Virus record (IMG/VR): IMGVR_UViG_3300025770_001704
Coordinates: 1-44,622 of that record
Strand: one strand, 5' to 3'
DNA from: a virus
Length of the DNA: 44,622 bases
Under the pieces are notes generated by a model. The model saw only the letters and a list, made by a program, of their open reading frames with translations. It made no database searches and was not told where the DNA came from. The position numbers were made by a program, and so were the translations under genes. How positions within the stretch are numbered: the stretch's first letter is position 1; the number at the start of each line of letters is the position of its first letter. This document shows positions 23,186-30,652 of this stretch, in pieces.

Positions 23186-23188
23186 TAA

Positions 23189-23650
23189 ATGGAAAATGAA
23201 CAACTAATTGAATTCTTACAAGAAGACTTGAAGAATGAAAGAAAACATCTGTCAGCGTACACGCAATATGCTGTTCAGTTAACAGGGTTACATAGAGAAG
23301 AGCTTCGAGAGTTTTGTGAGACTCAGGCTGCTGATGAACTAAAGCATGTTACTGAATTTTCAGAGCTTATAGTTCATCTAGGCGGAACCCCAGATGTTAG
23401 AACAAACCCGTACCCTTCTGGCTTAACCTGCCCCACTTCGATTGTCAAAGCAATTGTAGAGATGGAAGATGAAGTCGCAGATAATTATGCGAAGCGTCTC
23501 AAGTCAACTGAAGACTATGATAATGCCGCTACAGCATACACGCATCTTTTCTACGAAGAGCAGCTTTTAGATTCTTGGAAAACTGCTAGAGAAGTTCAGA
23601 AAATGATCCCTAAAAAAACATGCGAAACTAAAGCCCGATCAGGTAACTGA
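23189..23650 (+). CDS. Ferritin-like diiron protein
   Basis: 153 residues, the length of a four-helix ferritin or bacterioferritin subunit. Helix A: LKNERKHLSAYTQYAVQL (about 12-29, E16). Helix B: REFCETQAADELKHVTEFSE (about 40-59) with ExxH (E51, H54). Helix C: IVKAIVEMEDEVADNYAKRL (about 88-107). Helix D: HLFYEEQLLDSWKTAREV (about 122-139). The pattern of Glu and His supports a diiron centre. It may store or oxidise iron, or protect DNA. No heme-ligand Met is obvious. SD AAAGGG before ATG; same transcript as the GT8 and M28 genes. Substrate and assembly state are inference. Confidence 0.82.
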   Translation: MENEQLIEFLQEDLKNERKHLSAYTQYAVQLTGLHREELREFCETQAADELKHVTEFSELIVHLGGTPDVRTNPYPSGLTCPTSIVKAIVEMEDEVADNYAKRLKSTEDYDNAATAYTHLFYEEQLLDSWKTAREVQKMIPKKTCETKARSGN

Positions 23651-23792
23651 TCTCTTAAGTAGACGACAATAGTTATTGTTAAAAAATATAAAATTATTAT
23701 GATTCATATTGAATCAAGATAGAGAGATCTGTAAACTTACAAAGTTAACAAATCAAACTAACATTAAAAAACTGATATTGGAGGGTACAATA

Positions 23793-24002
23793 ATGCTTGA
23801 TTTATATAGCAAAAGAAATGAACGAAAAGTCTCGGTTCTATATCCTACTCGTAAGAAAGATGGAACCAGATCAAATGTCTTACGAAAAATAGATGGAATA
23901 AAAATTCGTTCTTATACTGGACCAAATGGTCGTGGAGCAGTTATTCAGGAAAACAATGGTCAAATTAGATCATTATCTAATTCTAGATGTGTAGAACCCT
24001 GA
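23793..24002 (+). CDS. Small basic protein, unknown function
   Basis: 69 residues from the ATG at 23793, chosen for its GGAGG eight bases upstream; the frame is open further up without a good start. Basic, strand-rich (RKVSVLYPTRKKDG, KIRSYTGPNGRGAV, GQIRSLSNSRC), perhaps a small SH3-like or ribbon fold. A strong terminator follows 20 bases after the stop, so it ends the transcript that may start with the GT8 gene or has its own promoter in the 140-base gap upstream, in which I see only A/T-rich sequence and a weak hairpin near 23665. No family recognised. Confidence 0.7.
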   Translation: MLDLYSKRNERKVSVLYPTRKKDGTRSNVLRKIDGIKIRSYTGPNGRGAVIQENNGQIRSLSNSRCVEP

Positions 24003-24020
24003 AATGTAAAAAATAAGATA

Positions 24021-24050
24021 AACCCCGCCTTTAGGCGGGGTTTTTTTATT
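24021..24050 (+). terminator. Rho-independent terminator
   Basis: Stem AACCCCGCC / GGCGGGGTT with a four-base loop and seven T after it. One of the strongest terminators in the window. Confidence 0.93.
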
Positions 24051-24075
24051 TAAAAATCATTTATAGAGGTTGATT

Positions 24076-24087
24076 AACTATATAAAA
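24076..24087 (+). promoter_or_regulatory. TATA-type promoter AACTATATAAAA
   Basis: Lies between a strong terminator and the gene at 24114, 26 bases before its ATG. The same ACTATATAA core occurs upstream of 31742 and, reversed, at 21040. Promoter class is inference. Confidence 0.45.
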
Positions 24088-24113
24088 CCACACAGTATCC
24101 GTGAGGAAAAAAC

Positions 24114-25022
24114 ATGACATTTTATCAAAATCCATTCTCATTTGATTATCAAGGCAATCTCCTTTTAGGAGACAGGCATCACATTCCCGGTTTCCCGATT
24201 AAAAGAAACGCAGGTCGTGGTGACGATTTAGTAATGGCTTGGCAATCAGGGCCATTTGATCTTTCTGGCAACGATGCAGACGGCGTAAATTCCCGTGATA
24301 CACTCGTTATTTGGTTTGCTCGAAACACTGATGAATTTACAAATTGGGCCAAGATATCTATTGCTCTGCCGAATGGTGCTGCTGAAACTAATACGACTAT
24401 TGCAGCGGCGTTAAATGCAAACGCACAATTCTCTGCTTGGTTCACTCTTTCATCTAGTCCAGGAAATGACACCTCAGAACAAGAACGATTGTTTATAAGA
24501 CAAAAGAAAAATGTAGGAGAATTTCGATTTTATATCGAAAATGGAAGAGCCGAAGAAGCGATTCAATTCAACGCTAGATCAGGTGTAAATGAAATTCTTA
24601 CGTATTTCGATAGAGATAGAGTTTTTCATTTTTTCACTTCCGATGAAAGAACAAGGCACAATCCCGCAGGAGATAGACCTGGAAACAACTGTTTGATCAA
24701 ACTCGATCCAGCAGGCAGCAATGTTGACGCTGCTGTGATTGATAATGCTTTAAATGCAGCAGGAAAATCATTAGGGTTTAATTCTTCCGTTGTTCAAGAA
24801 GATTGGGAAATTATGAGTGGAAAATCAGGGATTTTCCAATTCACAAAGTATTCCGCCGCTGTTGTAGCATCCACAAATACTTCAATAATTTATCCGGCAG
24901 GAGCAGAAGTTGGAGACTTTGCGTTGAAAGTCGTCGAACAATATGACGTTACTCCTGAATTAGTTAACAAATTTAACCTTCCTTACACCTTAGAAGCAGG
25001 CGATTTAATAACTCCTCCGTAA
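24114..25022 (+). CDS. Probable virion structural protein
   Basis: 302 residues, no signal peptide, Asn/Ala/Gly rich and strand-rich. N-terminus FYQNPFSFDYQGNLLLGDRH, middle IWFARNTDEFTNWAKISIAL and QERLFIRQKKNVGEFRFYIENG, C-terminus with FNLPYTLEAGDLITPP. Composition and its own promoter plus SD (GTGAGG) between two terminators point to a late virion protein such as a neck, tail or fibre-linked component. No family recognised. It is a single-gene unit, similar in style to the probable virion genes at 4841 and 40456. Confidence 0.7.
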   Translation: MTFYQNPFSFDYQGNLLLGDRHHIPGFPIKRNAGRGDDLVMAWQSGPFDLSGNDADGVNSRDTLVIWFARNTDEFTNWAKISIALPNGAAETNTTIAAALNANAQFSAWFTLSSSPGNDTSEQERLFIRQKKNVGEFRFYIENGRAEEAIQFNARSGVNEILTYFDRDRVFHFFTSDERTRHNPAGDRPGNNCLIKLDPAGSNVDAAVIDNALNAAGKSLGFNSSVVQEDWEIMSGKSGIFQFTKYSAAVVASTNTSIIYPAGAEVGDFALKVVEQYDVTPELVNKFNLPYTLEAGDLITPP

Positions 25023-25088
25023 GCCCCATTTAAATTTTTCATATTAATCATACATATCATAGAAGTCTTTTAAATGGAGGGATTTATA

Positions 25089-25595
25089 ATGGATGCTAAA
25101 AAAATAGAGAAATTTGTCATGGAAGATGGGCGTAATGCTGAAAGGCATCTTCATACGGTTGAAGAAAACGGTGAGACAAAACACATCACAGAGCTTTTCG
25201 TAGAAGAAGCACGACCAATGGAACTCGCTAAGAGAGTCGTTGAAGTTGAACGTCCGATGATTGTTGAAAGACATGTTGAAGTCCTTGATGAGGAAGGCAA
25301 CGTTGTTGACAAAACAAAAGAAGTCGTTGATAGCGGCGAAGAATTGAAGAAGATGGCCGCTGGAGTAACACAAGAAGAACTTCAAGAGGCAATTATGAGA
25401 GCAGTCGTTTTAGTTCAAGGTGGCAGTTGTGATCACAAGTGCGATCATGAAGGTCACGACGATACTCCAATTTCCGCTATGCAAGCGAATGTCGCCAAGC
25501 GTGTTGAATCGAAAAGTTCAAATACATTGGATATCGTACTATGGGTAGTCATTGCAGGATTGGGAGCAACACTCGCATACATCACATTGATGTAG
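25089..25595 (+). CDS. Tail-anchored membrane protein with His/Cys/Asp metal-binding loop
   Basis: 168 residues from the ATG at 25089 (GGAGGG eight bases upstream; the ATG at 25074 lies before the SD). Residues 1-105 are charged and alternately strand and helix, with repeated Val/Glu segments (LAKRVVEVERPMIVERHVEV). At about 112-123 is CDHKCDHEGHDD, a likely metal site. The last 22 residues (LDIVLWVVIAGLGATLAYIT) form one membrane span with the bulk of the protein on the inside. A tail-anchored protein in the host inner membrane or on the virion is likely. A perfect terminator lies about 120 bases downstream. No family recognised. Confidence 0.75.
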   Translation: MDAKKIEKFVMEDGRNAERHLHTVEENGETKHITELFVEEARPMELAKRVVEVERPMIVERHVEVLDEEGNVVDKTKEVVDSGEELKKMAAGVTQEELQEAIMRAVVLVQGGSCDHKCDHEGHDDTPISAMQANVAKRVESKSSNTLDIVLWVVIAGLGATLAYITLM

Positions 25596-25711
25596 AAGAA
25601 AATTTCCATCCCTACACATTATATAATTTGAATTTGACTTCTTGCGCAGCTAACCCTCGCAATAAAGAATGTGTAGAAAAGGTTATATTTCGAACGTTAA
25701 AAGAATTAAAC

Positions 25712-25750
25712 AAGCCTATAGACTTTGAGAAGTCTATAGGCTTTTCTTTT
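25712..25750. terminator. Bidirectional terminator between convergent genes
   Basis: Perfect 14-bp stem AAGCCTATAGACTT / AAGTCTATAGGCTT with loop TGAG, then TTCTTTT on the plus strand and A/T-rich sequence on the other side. It separates the tail-anchored gene from the converging gene at 25758. Confidence 0.9.
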
Positions 25751-25757
25751 AAAAATT

Positions 25758-26216
25758 CTATAGAAGAGGATTGCTGTCATCTCTAACAGGTCTGCAAGAT
25801 ACTTGTACTATCTTTTCTGGATCGATCCTTAATTTTTCAAGCAAAGCCTCTGCACTTTTTCTCCCAATTGCATCGGCCTCTTCATGCGTTCGAGCTTCGA
25901 CAAATAAGTTTTTGTATTCTGGTCCTAATCCTTGATCATACATCACTGAGACCCGCCATCTTTGCTTTGGAGGACATTGGTTTTTTTCTTCAGGTGTTTC
26001 CCATTCAATAAATTCTTTAGCGAATTCAATTGCATCATTGAAAGAATTAAACTGCAATTGATACACATGTGGAGGCTTCGCATTTGGAAATGAATTTCTT
26101 GTATCGTGAGGAGACGGTGTTTTTGTTATTATCCATCTGCTATGGTCCTTCCATATCGCAATCCCACGGTTCATCAATTCTTTTAAGAGCAAATATTCAT
26201 TTGACCAATTTGTCAC
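25758..26216 (-). CDS. Hypothetical protein
   Basis: 152 residues from a GTG that overlaps the stop of the gene upstream (GTGA), with AAGGTGG before it; a GTG nine bases further up is the alternative. Contains VSVMYDQGLGPEYKNLFVEA and then RTHEEADAIGRKSAEALLEK (about 92-130), a strand-helix unit like the small domains that read or bind modified peptides in many conserved unknowns, preceded by FNDAIEFAKEFIEW. Soluble. Translationally coupled to the 212-residue gene and co-directional with MscL. Function unknown. Confidence 0.68.
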   Translation of the reverse strand: MTNWSNEYLLLKELMNRGIAIWKDHSRWIITKTPSPHDTRNSFPNAKPPHVYQLQFNSFNDAIEFAKEFIEWETPEEKNQCPPKQRWRVSVMYDQGLGPEYKNLFVEARTHEEADAIGRKSAEALLEKLRIDPEKIVQVSCRPVRDDSNPLL

Positions 26217-26851
26217 AGTCCCCACCTTTCTCTCATTTTTTGAATCCAGCTTGTTTTCATTTTCTGAACTTCTTTTATTTCTTCTTCTTTTCTTTCTTTT
26301 TTGACGGATCTTTCTTTTGTTGCAGCGATTTGGTACAAATAATTAATTTTATTTTCCCATTCTTCATTGGGAGAATATGCAGCCAACTCACCTGCTGACT
26401 CCTTATATGCCAGATATCCCTTCCAGTTCAACGTTAAGCTTTTGCTGTGTTCATCGTATTTGATCTCCATATGAACACCGCTGCTTAAGCCGTCAAAGTA
26501 CCATCCAATTTGAGATGTAGAATTGAAAGGCATATCATAGTCTCTGCTCTGTCTGAAAGCACCGTCAATAGGTTCTTCTGTTCCTTGTGGGTTCATTTCC
26601 ATATATGGAATTTGGTTTTGAACATAGTCAGCGGGTCCCTCTCTAAGTTCTCCAGGAGTATTTTCCGATTGCAAAGCCCAAGGATCATCGAGATATGACG
26701 AATCCATAAGCGATCCGCCTTGACTTTGTGCTATCAATGGCTCACCGAGGTTTCGAAGCACAGTCCCAATTTTTCCAGTCAACCCCATTAGATTTTTTCT
26801 GGTTGCTTCAATCGTTCTTTGTTCTTGTATTCTCTTTTCTCTTTCGTTCAT
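26213..26851 (-). CDS. Hypothetical protein, coupled gene between MscL and 25758
   Basis: 212 residues, soluble, charged at both ends. The N-terminal part is helical, the middle is Pro/Gly/Asp rich (DDPWALQSENTPGEL), then a strand pair (IGWYFDGLSSGVHMEIKYD and LTLNWKGYLAYKE, about 123-158), then a long Lys/Glu helix. The strand pair looks like a small beta domain. ATG lies one base after the MscL stop with GAAAGAA upstream. No family recognised; probably part of a three-gene operon headed by MscL. Confidence 0.68.
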   Translation of the reverse strand: MNEREKRIQEQRTIEATRKNLMGLTGKIGTVLRNLGEPLIAQSQGGSLMDSSYLDDPWALQSENTPGELREGPADYVQNQIPYMEMNPQGTEEPIDGAFRQSRDYDMPFNSTSQIGWYFDGLSSGVHMEIKYDEHSKSLTLNWKGYLAYKESAGELAAYSPNEEWENKINYLYQIAATKERSVKKERKEEEIKEVQKMKTSWIQKMRERWGL

Positions 26852-26852
26852 A

Positions 26853-27347
26853 TTATTCTTTCAAAGTTGATGTGCAAAATGGGCACTTGCTTGCTTTGTA
26901 GTGTATCTCTTCTTGACACTCTGGGCAAGATATGGTTTGAATGCATCTTATTTTTACATCTTCTTTCAATAAAGGAAACATGACTTTCCTGTAAACGACA
27001 TACAAAATAATAGAAATTAGCACAAAGTCTAAGAAAGAGCCAGCGAATTGACCTAGTTCAAAAGTCATTCCTTCAAGAGGGGAAAGACTGTAATCCCTCC
27101 AGTCTTCGCCAGTTTTCCCAACGACATAATTCACCATTGGCATGATCAAATTTTGGGAAATAGAACTTACAACCTTTTGAAATGCCGCTCCAAGTATGAA
27201 GGCAATCGCCATTTCGATCATTCTGCCTTTGAATGCGAACTTCTTCCACTGCTTTAGTTCTTCTTCTCCAACGACGTGCTCGATACCATCTTCGATGGTA
27301 TCTTTCGCTTTTTTTATGTTAGCTCTATTTATAAATTCTTTTTTCAT
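26853..27347 (-). CDS. mscL: Large-conductance mechanosensitive channel MscL with zinc ribbon
   Basis: 164 residues from the ATG at 27347. Opens a wide pore in the inner membrane under tension. TM1: FKGRMIEMAIAFILGAAFQK and VVSSISQNLIMP (39-70), the family signature with the Gly/Ala-lined pore; loop 72-98; TM2: LDFVLISIILYVVYRKVM (106-123). The C-terminus is a zinc ribbon, CPEC...CPFC (C141, C144, C155, C158), as in some cyanobacterial and other MscL proteins, instead of the E. coli helical bundle. The N-terminus is about 25 residues longer than E. coli MscL and charged. A TATAAATA sequence lies just inside the reading frame (27326-27333). Weak SD (TTGGTAA). A phage-borne MscL could protect against osmotic stress or help lysis; both are inference. 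Confidence 0.93.
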   Translation of the reverse strand: MKKEFINRANIKKAKDTIEDGIEHVVGEEELKQWKKFAFKGRMIEMAIAFILGAAFQKVVSSISQNLIMPMVNYVVGKTGEDWRDYSLSPLEGMTFELGQFAGSFLDFVLISIILYVVYRKVMFPLLKEDVKIRCIQTISCPECQEEIHYKASKCPFCTSTLKE

Positions 27348-27394
27348 ATTATTACCAAATACATACTCATGAATATCTATCCAAGGAGTCTGCA

Positions 27395-28843
27395 ATGTTT
27401 GATTATATTAAATCAATGTTTTCTAGAGAGGTTGGTGCTTTATCTGCAAATCAACTTTGGTATCCGTTTAATGATCCAACTACACCAAGTTTAGGTTCTT
27501 TAATTAGTCCAAAAATTCCACCTAAAAAACTAAACTTTCAAGTGTTTGGGTATAAAAAAGGAAATTTCAAAAAAGGATCAAAAGACCATCAGGCATCTTG
27601 CTGTGTTGAAACAATGTGCAGAACGGTTGAACTCTCACAAAGAAATATTAAAAGCTTTAGAAAGCCTCTTGACAAATGGGCAGCAACTAAAAGTTTGATT
27701 GTCAAGCCAAGAGCGGGAAATGATTTCAATGCTTGGTATGATCGCAAGAGTTTGAGCTTTTTCTACGATCAGGATTCTAAAACTAAGAAAATGATTTTTA
27801 CCGCTGACTCTGTGGATATAATTGCACATGAGGCTGGCCATGCCATTTTGGATGCAATGAGGCCGGACTTTTGGAGCGTACCTGCTTTGGAAATTTGGTC
27901 ATTCCATGAAGCCTTCGCAGACATAATTGCTATACTCACATTAATGGAATCAGATGAAGTTTTAGAACATGCGTTGAAAGAGACAGATGGAGATCTGGGA
28001 AAAGACAATGTTATAAGTAAGTTGGCGGAAGAAATGGGCAGTGCTATATTCAACCTTACAGGCGGTAAAGGCGGATATAGTCATGCATACCTAAGAAAAG
28101 CAAATAACACATTTAAATATCAAGATCCTAGAAACCTTCCAAAACAAGCACCAAACAATAAGCTTGCCGCTGAGTGTCATTCGTTTGGAAGAGTTTTCTT
28201 AGGAGTGTGGTATGAAATTATGGTTAGAATTTTTAACCATCTTAAACAAAACAAATCAGATATTGAATCTTTAAAAGAAGCTAGAGATGTAATGAGTCTT
28301 TATTTATTTAAGGCAATTCCAAGAACCCCTAGAACCTCAAAATACTACCAAGCAATAGCTAAATCAATGATGGACGTGGATCGCCAAGCTGGTAGTCCGT
28401 ATGGAAAAATAATGAGAAAGGTCTTTGAAGGAAGAAAAATACTTACACAAGAAGTTAAAATGTTATCAAAAGATAATGAAGGTCTAAATTGGAAAGATTT
28501 CAAAAAAGGAGTCGAGCCAGAAGATAATGTTTTCAAACATAAAGATGGACTTACTTATATTTCCAAGTCAAATCACGTTGTAAAATTAAGCGACTATGTA
28601 GTTAGCGGTTTGTCTGGCGACAATCCTTTGTTTGATGTAGAGATTGAATTAGCTCAAGATGGTTTGTATGAATTTGATAAATCTGGAAACTTAATTGAGG
28701 AAATAGTTCCAAATGGAACAGAGGCAATGGATGATGCTGTATTTTGTCTAAATGTAATACAAGATGAAAACTTAATAAACAAAGCTTGGGATAGTATGTG
28801 GGAAGTGAAATCAGGCAAATTAGAAAGAATATACATGCAATGA
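27395..28843 (+). CDS. Thermolysin-like (M4-type) zinc metallopeptidase without signal peptide
   Basis: 482 residues. Zinc site HEAGH (145-149) and the third ligand in HEAFAD (171-176), spaced like M4 peptidases (HExxH then ExxxD about 25 later). Upstream NAWYDRKSLSFFYDQD (112-127) matches the strand that precedes the HExxH helix in thermolysin, and CHSFGRVFLGVWYEI (about 260-274) sits where M4 enzymes have their catalytic His region. The C-terminal 130 residues are an extra strand-rich domain. Unlike secreted M4 enzymes there is no signal peptide or propeptide, so it should act in the host cytoplasm or be carried by the virion. Strong SD (AAGGAG) before ATG. Translation overlaps the next gene (ATGA). 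Confidence 0.85.
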   Translation: MFDYIKSMFSREVGALSANQLWYPFNDPTTPSLGSLISPKIPPKKLNFQVFGYKKGNFKKGSKDHQASCCVETMCRTVELSQRNIKSFRKPLDKWAATKSLIVKPRAGNDFNAWYDRKSLSFFYDQDSKTKKMIFTADSVDIIAHEAGHAILDAMRPDFWSVPALEIWSFHEAFADIIAILTLMESDEVLEHALKETDGDLGKDNVISKLAEEMGSAIFNLTGGKGGYSHAYLRKANNTFKYQDPRNLPKQAPNNKLAAECHSFGRVFLGVWYEIMVRIFNHLKQNKSDIESLKEARDVMSLYLFKAIPRTPRTSKYYQAIAKSMMDVDRQAGSPYGKIMRKVFEGRKILTQEVKMLSKDNEGLNWKDFKKGVEPEDNVFKHKDGLTYISKSNHVVKLSDYVVSGLSGDNPLFDVEIELAQDGLYEFDKSGNLIEEIVPNGTEAMDDAVFCLNVIQDENLINKAWDSMWEVKSGKLERIYMQ

Positions 28844-29118
28844 ACGTTTGGTTGTTAAATGTTTGGCAAAATGGATATGATTATGTTCTTGCTTCGAATG
28901 TTAGAGAAGCCAGAAAAATTGTAGCCGACCACAATAATTTTAAAGACCCCTACATGTATGCTGAACGTATTGCCATAGAGGGCAATGGATGGAAGGTCTT
29001 GCCTCACGATAAAAAATTTAAAATAAAAATAGAAAATGAATACTTCAATGAAACTCCAATATTTTGGGCAATGTTTTGGCAAGAACCTGTATATCTTTCA
29101 AAAATAAAAAATTATTGA
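28840..29118 (+). CDS. Small hypothetical protein coupled to the zincin gene
   Basis: 92 residues from the ATG at 28840, which overlaps the metallopeptidase stop (ATGA). Begins MNVWLLNVWQNGYDYVLASN, a strand-helix unit with aromatic residues; later EARKIVADHNN and NGWKVLPHDKKFKIKIENEY. It resembles small phage proteins that read a short beta-alpha-beta unit, but no family was recognised. The coupling suggests a partner or inhibitor of the peptidase. Convergent with the lipoprotein gene, overlapping it by seven bases. Confidence 0.7.
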   Translation: MNVWLLNVWQNGYDYVLASNVREARKIVADHNNFKDPYMYAERIAIEGNGWKVLPHDKKFKIKIENEYFNETPIFWAMFWQEPVYLSKIKNY

Positions 29119-29528
29119 AATTTTCTTACGGGATTCCCATCTCTGAAGTTAATTGTAGCAATGTTTTCTTCTATCTTTTTATAAAGCAACTCTGCGTATG
29201 GCTTGTCCCCCATGAAATTAACTCTTATACTGAGCTTCGAAATTTCTTTTTCGTAGGGTTGGATTGTTATTTTAAATTTATCATTTTTTCCAGCAATGAT
29301 GTAATAATTTTCATTTTCCGATGTTTCGTCTTTTAGAATTTCAATCCCCATTTCGGATAATGTTGACTTTGTAACTCTGTATATTGTTTTAGAATTATAG
29401 TTATAATACACATGCGCTTCTCCTTCACTCCAAGCTATTACTCCACTCACGATTGGAGCAATAAAAATTTCAGGTCCACATCCCGCAAAAGTAATTGCAA
29501 ATAGAAAAATTATAAGAATTTTTTTCAT
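29112..29528 (-). CDS. Outer/inner-membrane lipoprotein (DUF3568-like)
   Basis: 138 residues. Lipoprotein signal: KK, hydrophobic ILIIFLFAITF, then lipobox FAGC with Cys17 as lipid anchor. The mature part reads IVSGVIAWSEGEAHVYYNYN (about 27-46), then a helix, and alternating strands, similar to the DUF3568 family of small lipoproteins. It is expected in the periplasm, attached to a membrane. SD AGGAGG seven bases before ATG, with TATTAT just upstream. Lipoproteins are known in lysogenic and some lytic phages for superinfection exclusion or spanin function, but the sequence does not show either. Confidence 0.75.
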   Translation of the reverse strand: MKKILIIFLFAITFAGCGPEIFIAPIVSGVIAWSEGEAHVYYNYNSKTIYRVTKSTLSEMGIEILKDETSENENYYIIAGKNDKFKITIQPYEKEISKLSIRVNFMGDKPYAELLYKKIEENIATINFRDGNPVRKFQ

Positions 29529-29579
29529 TTTAACCTCCTATAATATGTATTAATTATCCAAAAATAAGAAAGGCGAAAA

Positions 29580-29834
29580 ATGTCTAATTATAATAAATGG
29601 TCTGATGATGAAGATAATGGATGGTTCGAACCAGAACCAGAATATGATGAAGAAGACGATGATGATAGACCTGACTATGATGATGGCGAGCGTAAAAAAT
29701 ATGATGACGGGTATGGTAGAAGGGATTATCCAAGTTACTATAATGACGACGAAGACGATGACGAAGACGATGAATGGGACGAAAATGATGAAGATGAAGA
29801 TGAAGATGAAGATGAAGATGAGTGGGAGCATTAA
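29580..29834 (+). CDS. Extremely acidic Asp/Glu/Tyr protein
   Basis: 84 residues, mostly Asp and Glu with Tyr, Trp and Arg in the first half (WFEPEPEYDEEDDDDRPDYD) and a DEDEDEDEDE tail coded by a GATGAA repeat. Disordered and about as acidic as a DNA mimic, so it may bind a basic protein. SD AAAGGC before ATG. The next gene follows directly after its stop. The matching minus-strand and other-frame ORFs are shadows of the repeat. Function unknown. Confidence 0.7.
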   Translation: MSNYNKWSDDEDNGWFEPEPEYDEEDDDDRPDYDDGERKKYDDGYGRRDYPSYYNDDEDDDEDDEWDENDEDEDEDEDEDEWEH

Positions 29835-30440
29835 ATGAATCTTGGAGTTGAATACTTTGTCAGATCCAGGTTTAAAGATTTATCTTTATTTTTTCCGTGT
29901 TCTTTATTTTTAACTTCCAAGTCAGGAAAAAAAATAGTAACAACAATAGACGGGTGGCCTAGTGATTGCCTCGTAAAGCATTGGAATATATCAGAATGCG
30001 AAAAAGATTTAGTTCTTCCTCCCATGAAAGAAATCTATGTAAATGATGTATTTGACAAAGGCTCGCACTTGTCTAGTTATAAAATGTTCAAATTCCAAGA
30101 GCAGCCAATTCCCACCAGCCTGAATAATTGGCGAAGACCAATGCCTAAAAAAGAATATGATTCTTATTGCAACAACATCTTGTGTCCATCTAAGCATGAA
30201 AACGCAAAGAAGTTCTGGCTTTGGAATGAATTTGTAAAAATCTACAATCCGTCATGTAAATTTCCAAAATACAATTGGCTTGGGATTAAGTTGAGAAGGT
30301 CAGAAGTTTATGCAAATCAAGTTGAAACTTTAAAATCAGATTATCCTAAGCTTTGGAAATACTGGCAAATTTGGCAAAAAAATCTAATCAAGAAATCAGA
30401 TATTGCTGGAGAATTAATTTTTCATCGTATTTACAATTAG
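29835..30440 (+). CDS. Hypothetical protein with conserved aromatic residues
   Basis: 201 residues starting right after the acidic gene stop (TAAATG), with GGGAGC upstream. Soluble, rich in Trp, Lys and Tyr: TTIDGWPSDCLVKHW (about 36-50), FDKGSHLSSYKMFKFQEQP (about 73-91), FWLWNEFVKIYNPSCKFPKY and LWKYWQIWQKNL near the end. No motif of a known enzyme. It and the acidic protein are likely co-expressed, and a basic/acidic pairing is possible. Overlaps the convergent small gene at its end by four bases. Confidence 0.7.
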   Translation: MNLGVEYFVRSRFKDLSLFFPCSLFLTSKSGKKIVTTIDGWPSDCLVKHWNISECEKDLVLPPMKEIYVNDVFDKGSHLSSYKMFKFQEQPIPTSLNNWRRPMPKKEYDSYCNNILCPSKHENAKKFWLWNEFVKIYNPSCKFPKYNWLGIKLRRSEVYANQVETLKSDYPKLWKYWQIWQKNLIKKSDIAGELIFHRIYN

Positions 30441-30634
30441 ATTTTTTTCATCTTTTTCTTCATTCTGAATTTGTTTTTCTTTGTAGGCGGATCTTCTTCG
30501 GCATTATATGTAGGGAAGGCTCCTCTGGACTGTCCAGGGGCTGGCGAAGGATCAACAGGGCTTTGTTTAGGAGGCTCCAAACCTCCTCCTAACACCTGTG
30601 ATTCTATCCATTTTTTAAAAGATAAACATTTCAT
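30437..30634 (-). CDS. Small Pro/Lys-rich protein
   Basis: 65 residues. N-terminus MKCLSFKKWIESQVL is like the amphipathic starts of many T4-like late proteins; then a Pro-rich linker (PPKQSPVDPSPAPGQ) and a basic tail (KKNKFRMKKKMKKI). It starts 18 bases from the divergent gene at 30653 with no SD; TATATC lies five bases before ATG. The codon usage and start pattern favour a real gene, but it is short and unproven. Function unknown. Confidence 0.55.
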   Translation of the reverse strand: MKCLSFKKWIESQVLGGGLEPPKQSPVDPSPAPGQSRGAFPTYNAEEDPPTKKNKFRMKKKMKKI

Positions 30635-30652
30635 ACTCTGATATATACTATT
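30635..30652. promoter_or_regulatory. 18-base shared region between two divergent start codons
   Basis: The gap holds only CTGATATATACTATT-type sequence. Plus strand: TATACT three bases before ATG at 30653. Minus strand: TATATC five bases before ATG at 30634. If both boxes are -10 elements, both messages would start at or next to their AUG. Confidence 0.4.

Noticed and set aside
23650-23792. tRNA or structured RNA in the 140-base gap
   Set aside because: Only A/T-rich sequence and a weak hairpin near 23665; no cloverleaf or conserved arm seen.
25541-25786. 81-codon plus-strand ORF after the tail-anchored gene
   Set aside because: It overlaps the coding end of the tail-anchored gene, lacks an SD and runs through the perfect terminator hairpin at 25712-25743.
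29605-29838. Met/Lys-rich ORF in the other frame of the acidic gene
   Set aside because: Arises from the GATGAA repeat read out of frame; no SD.
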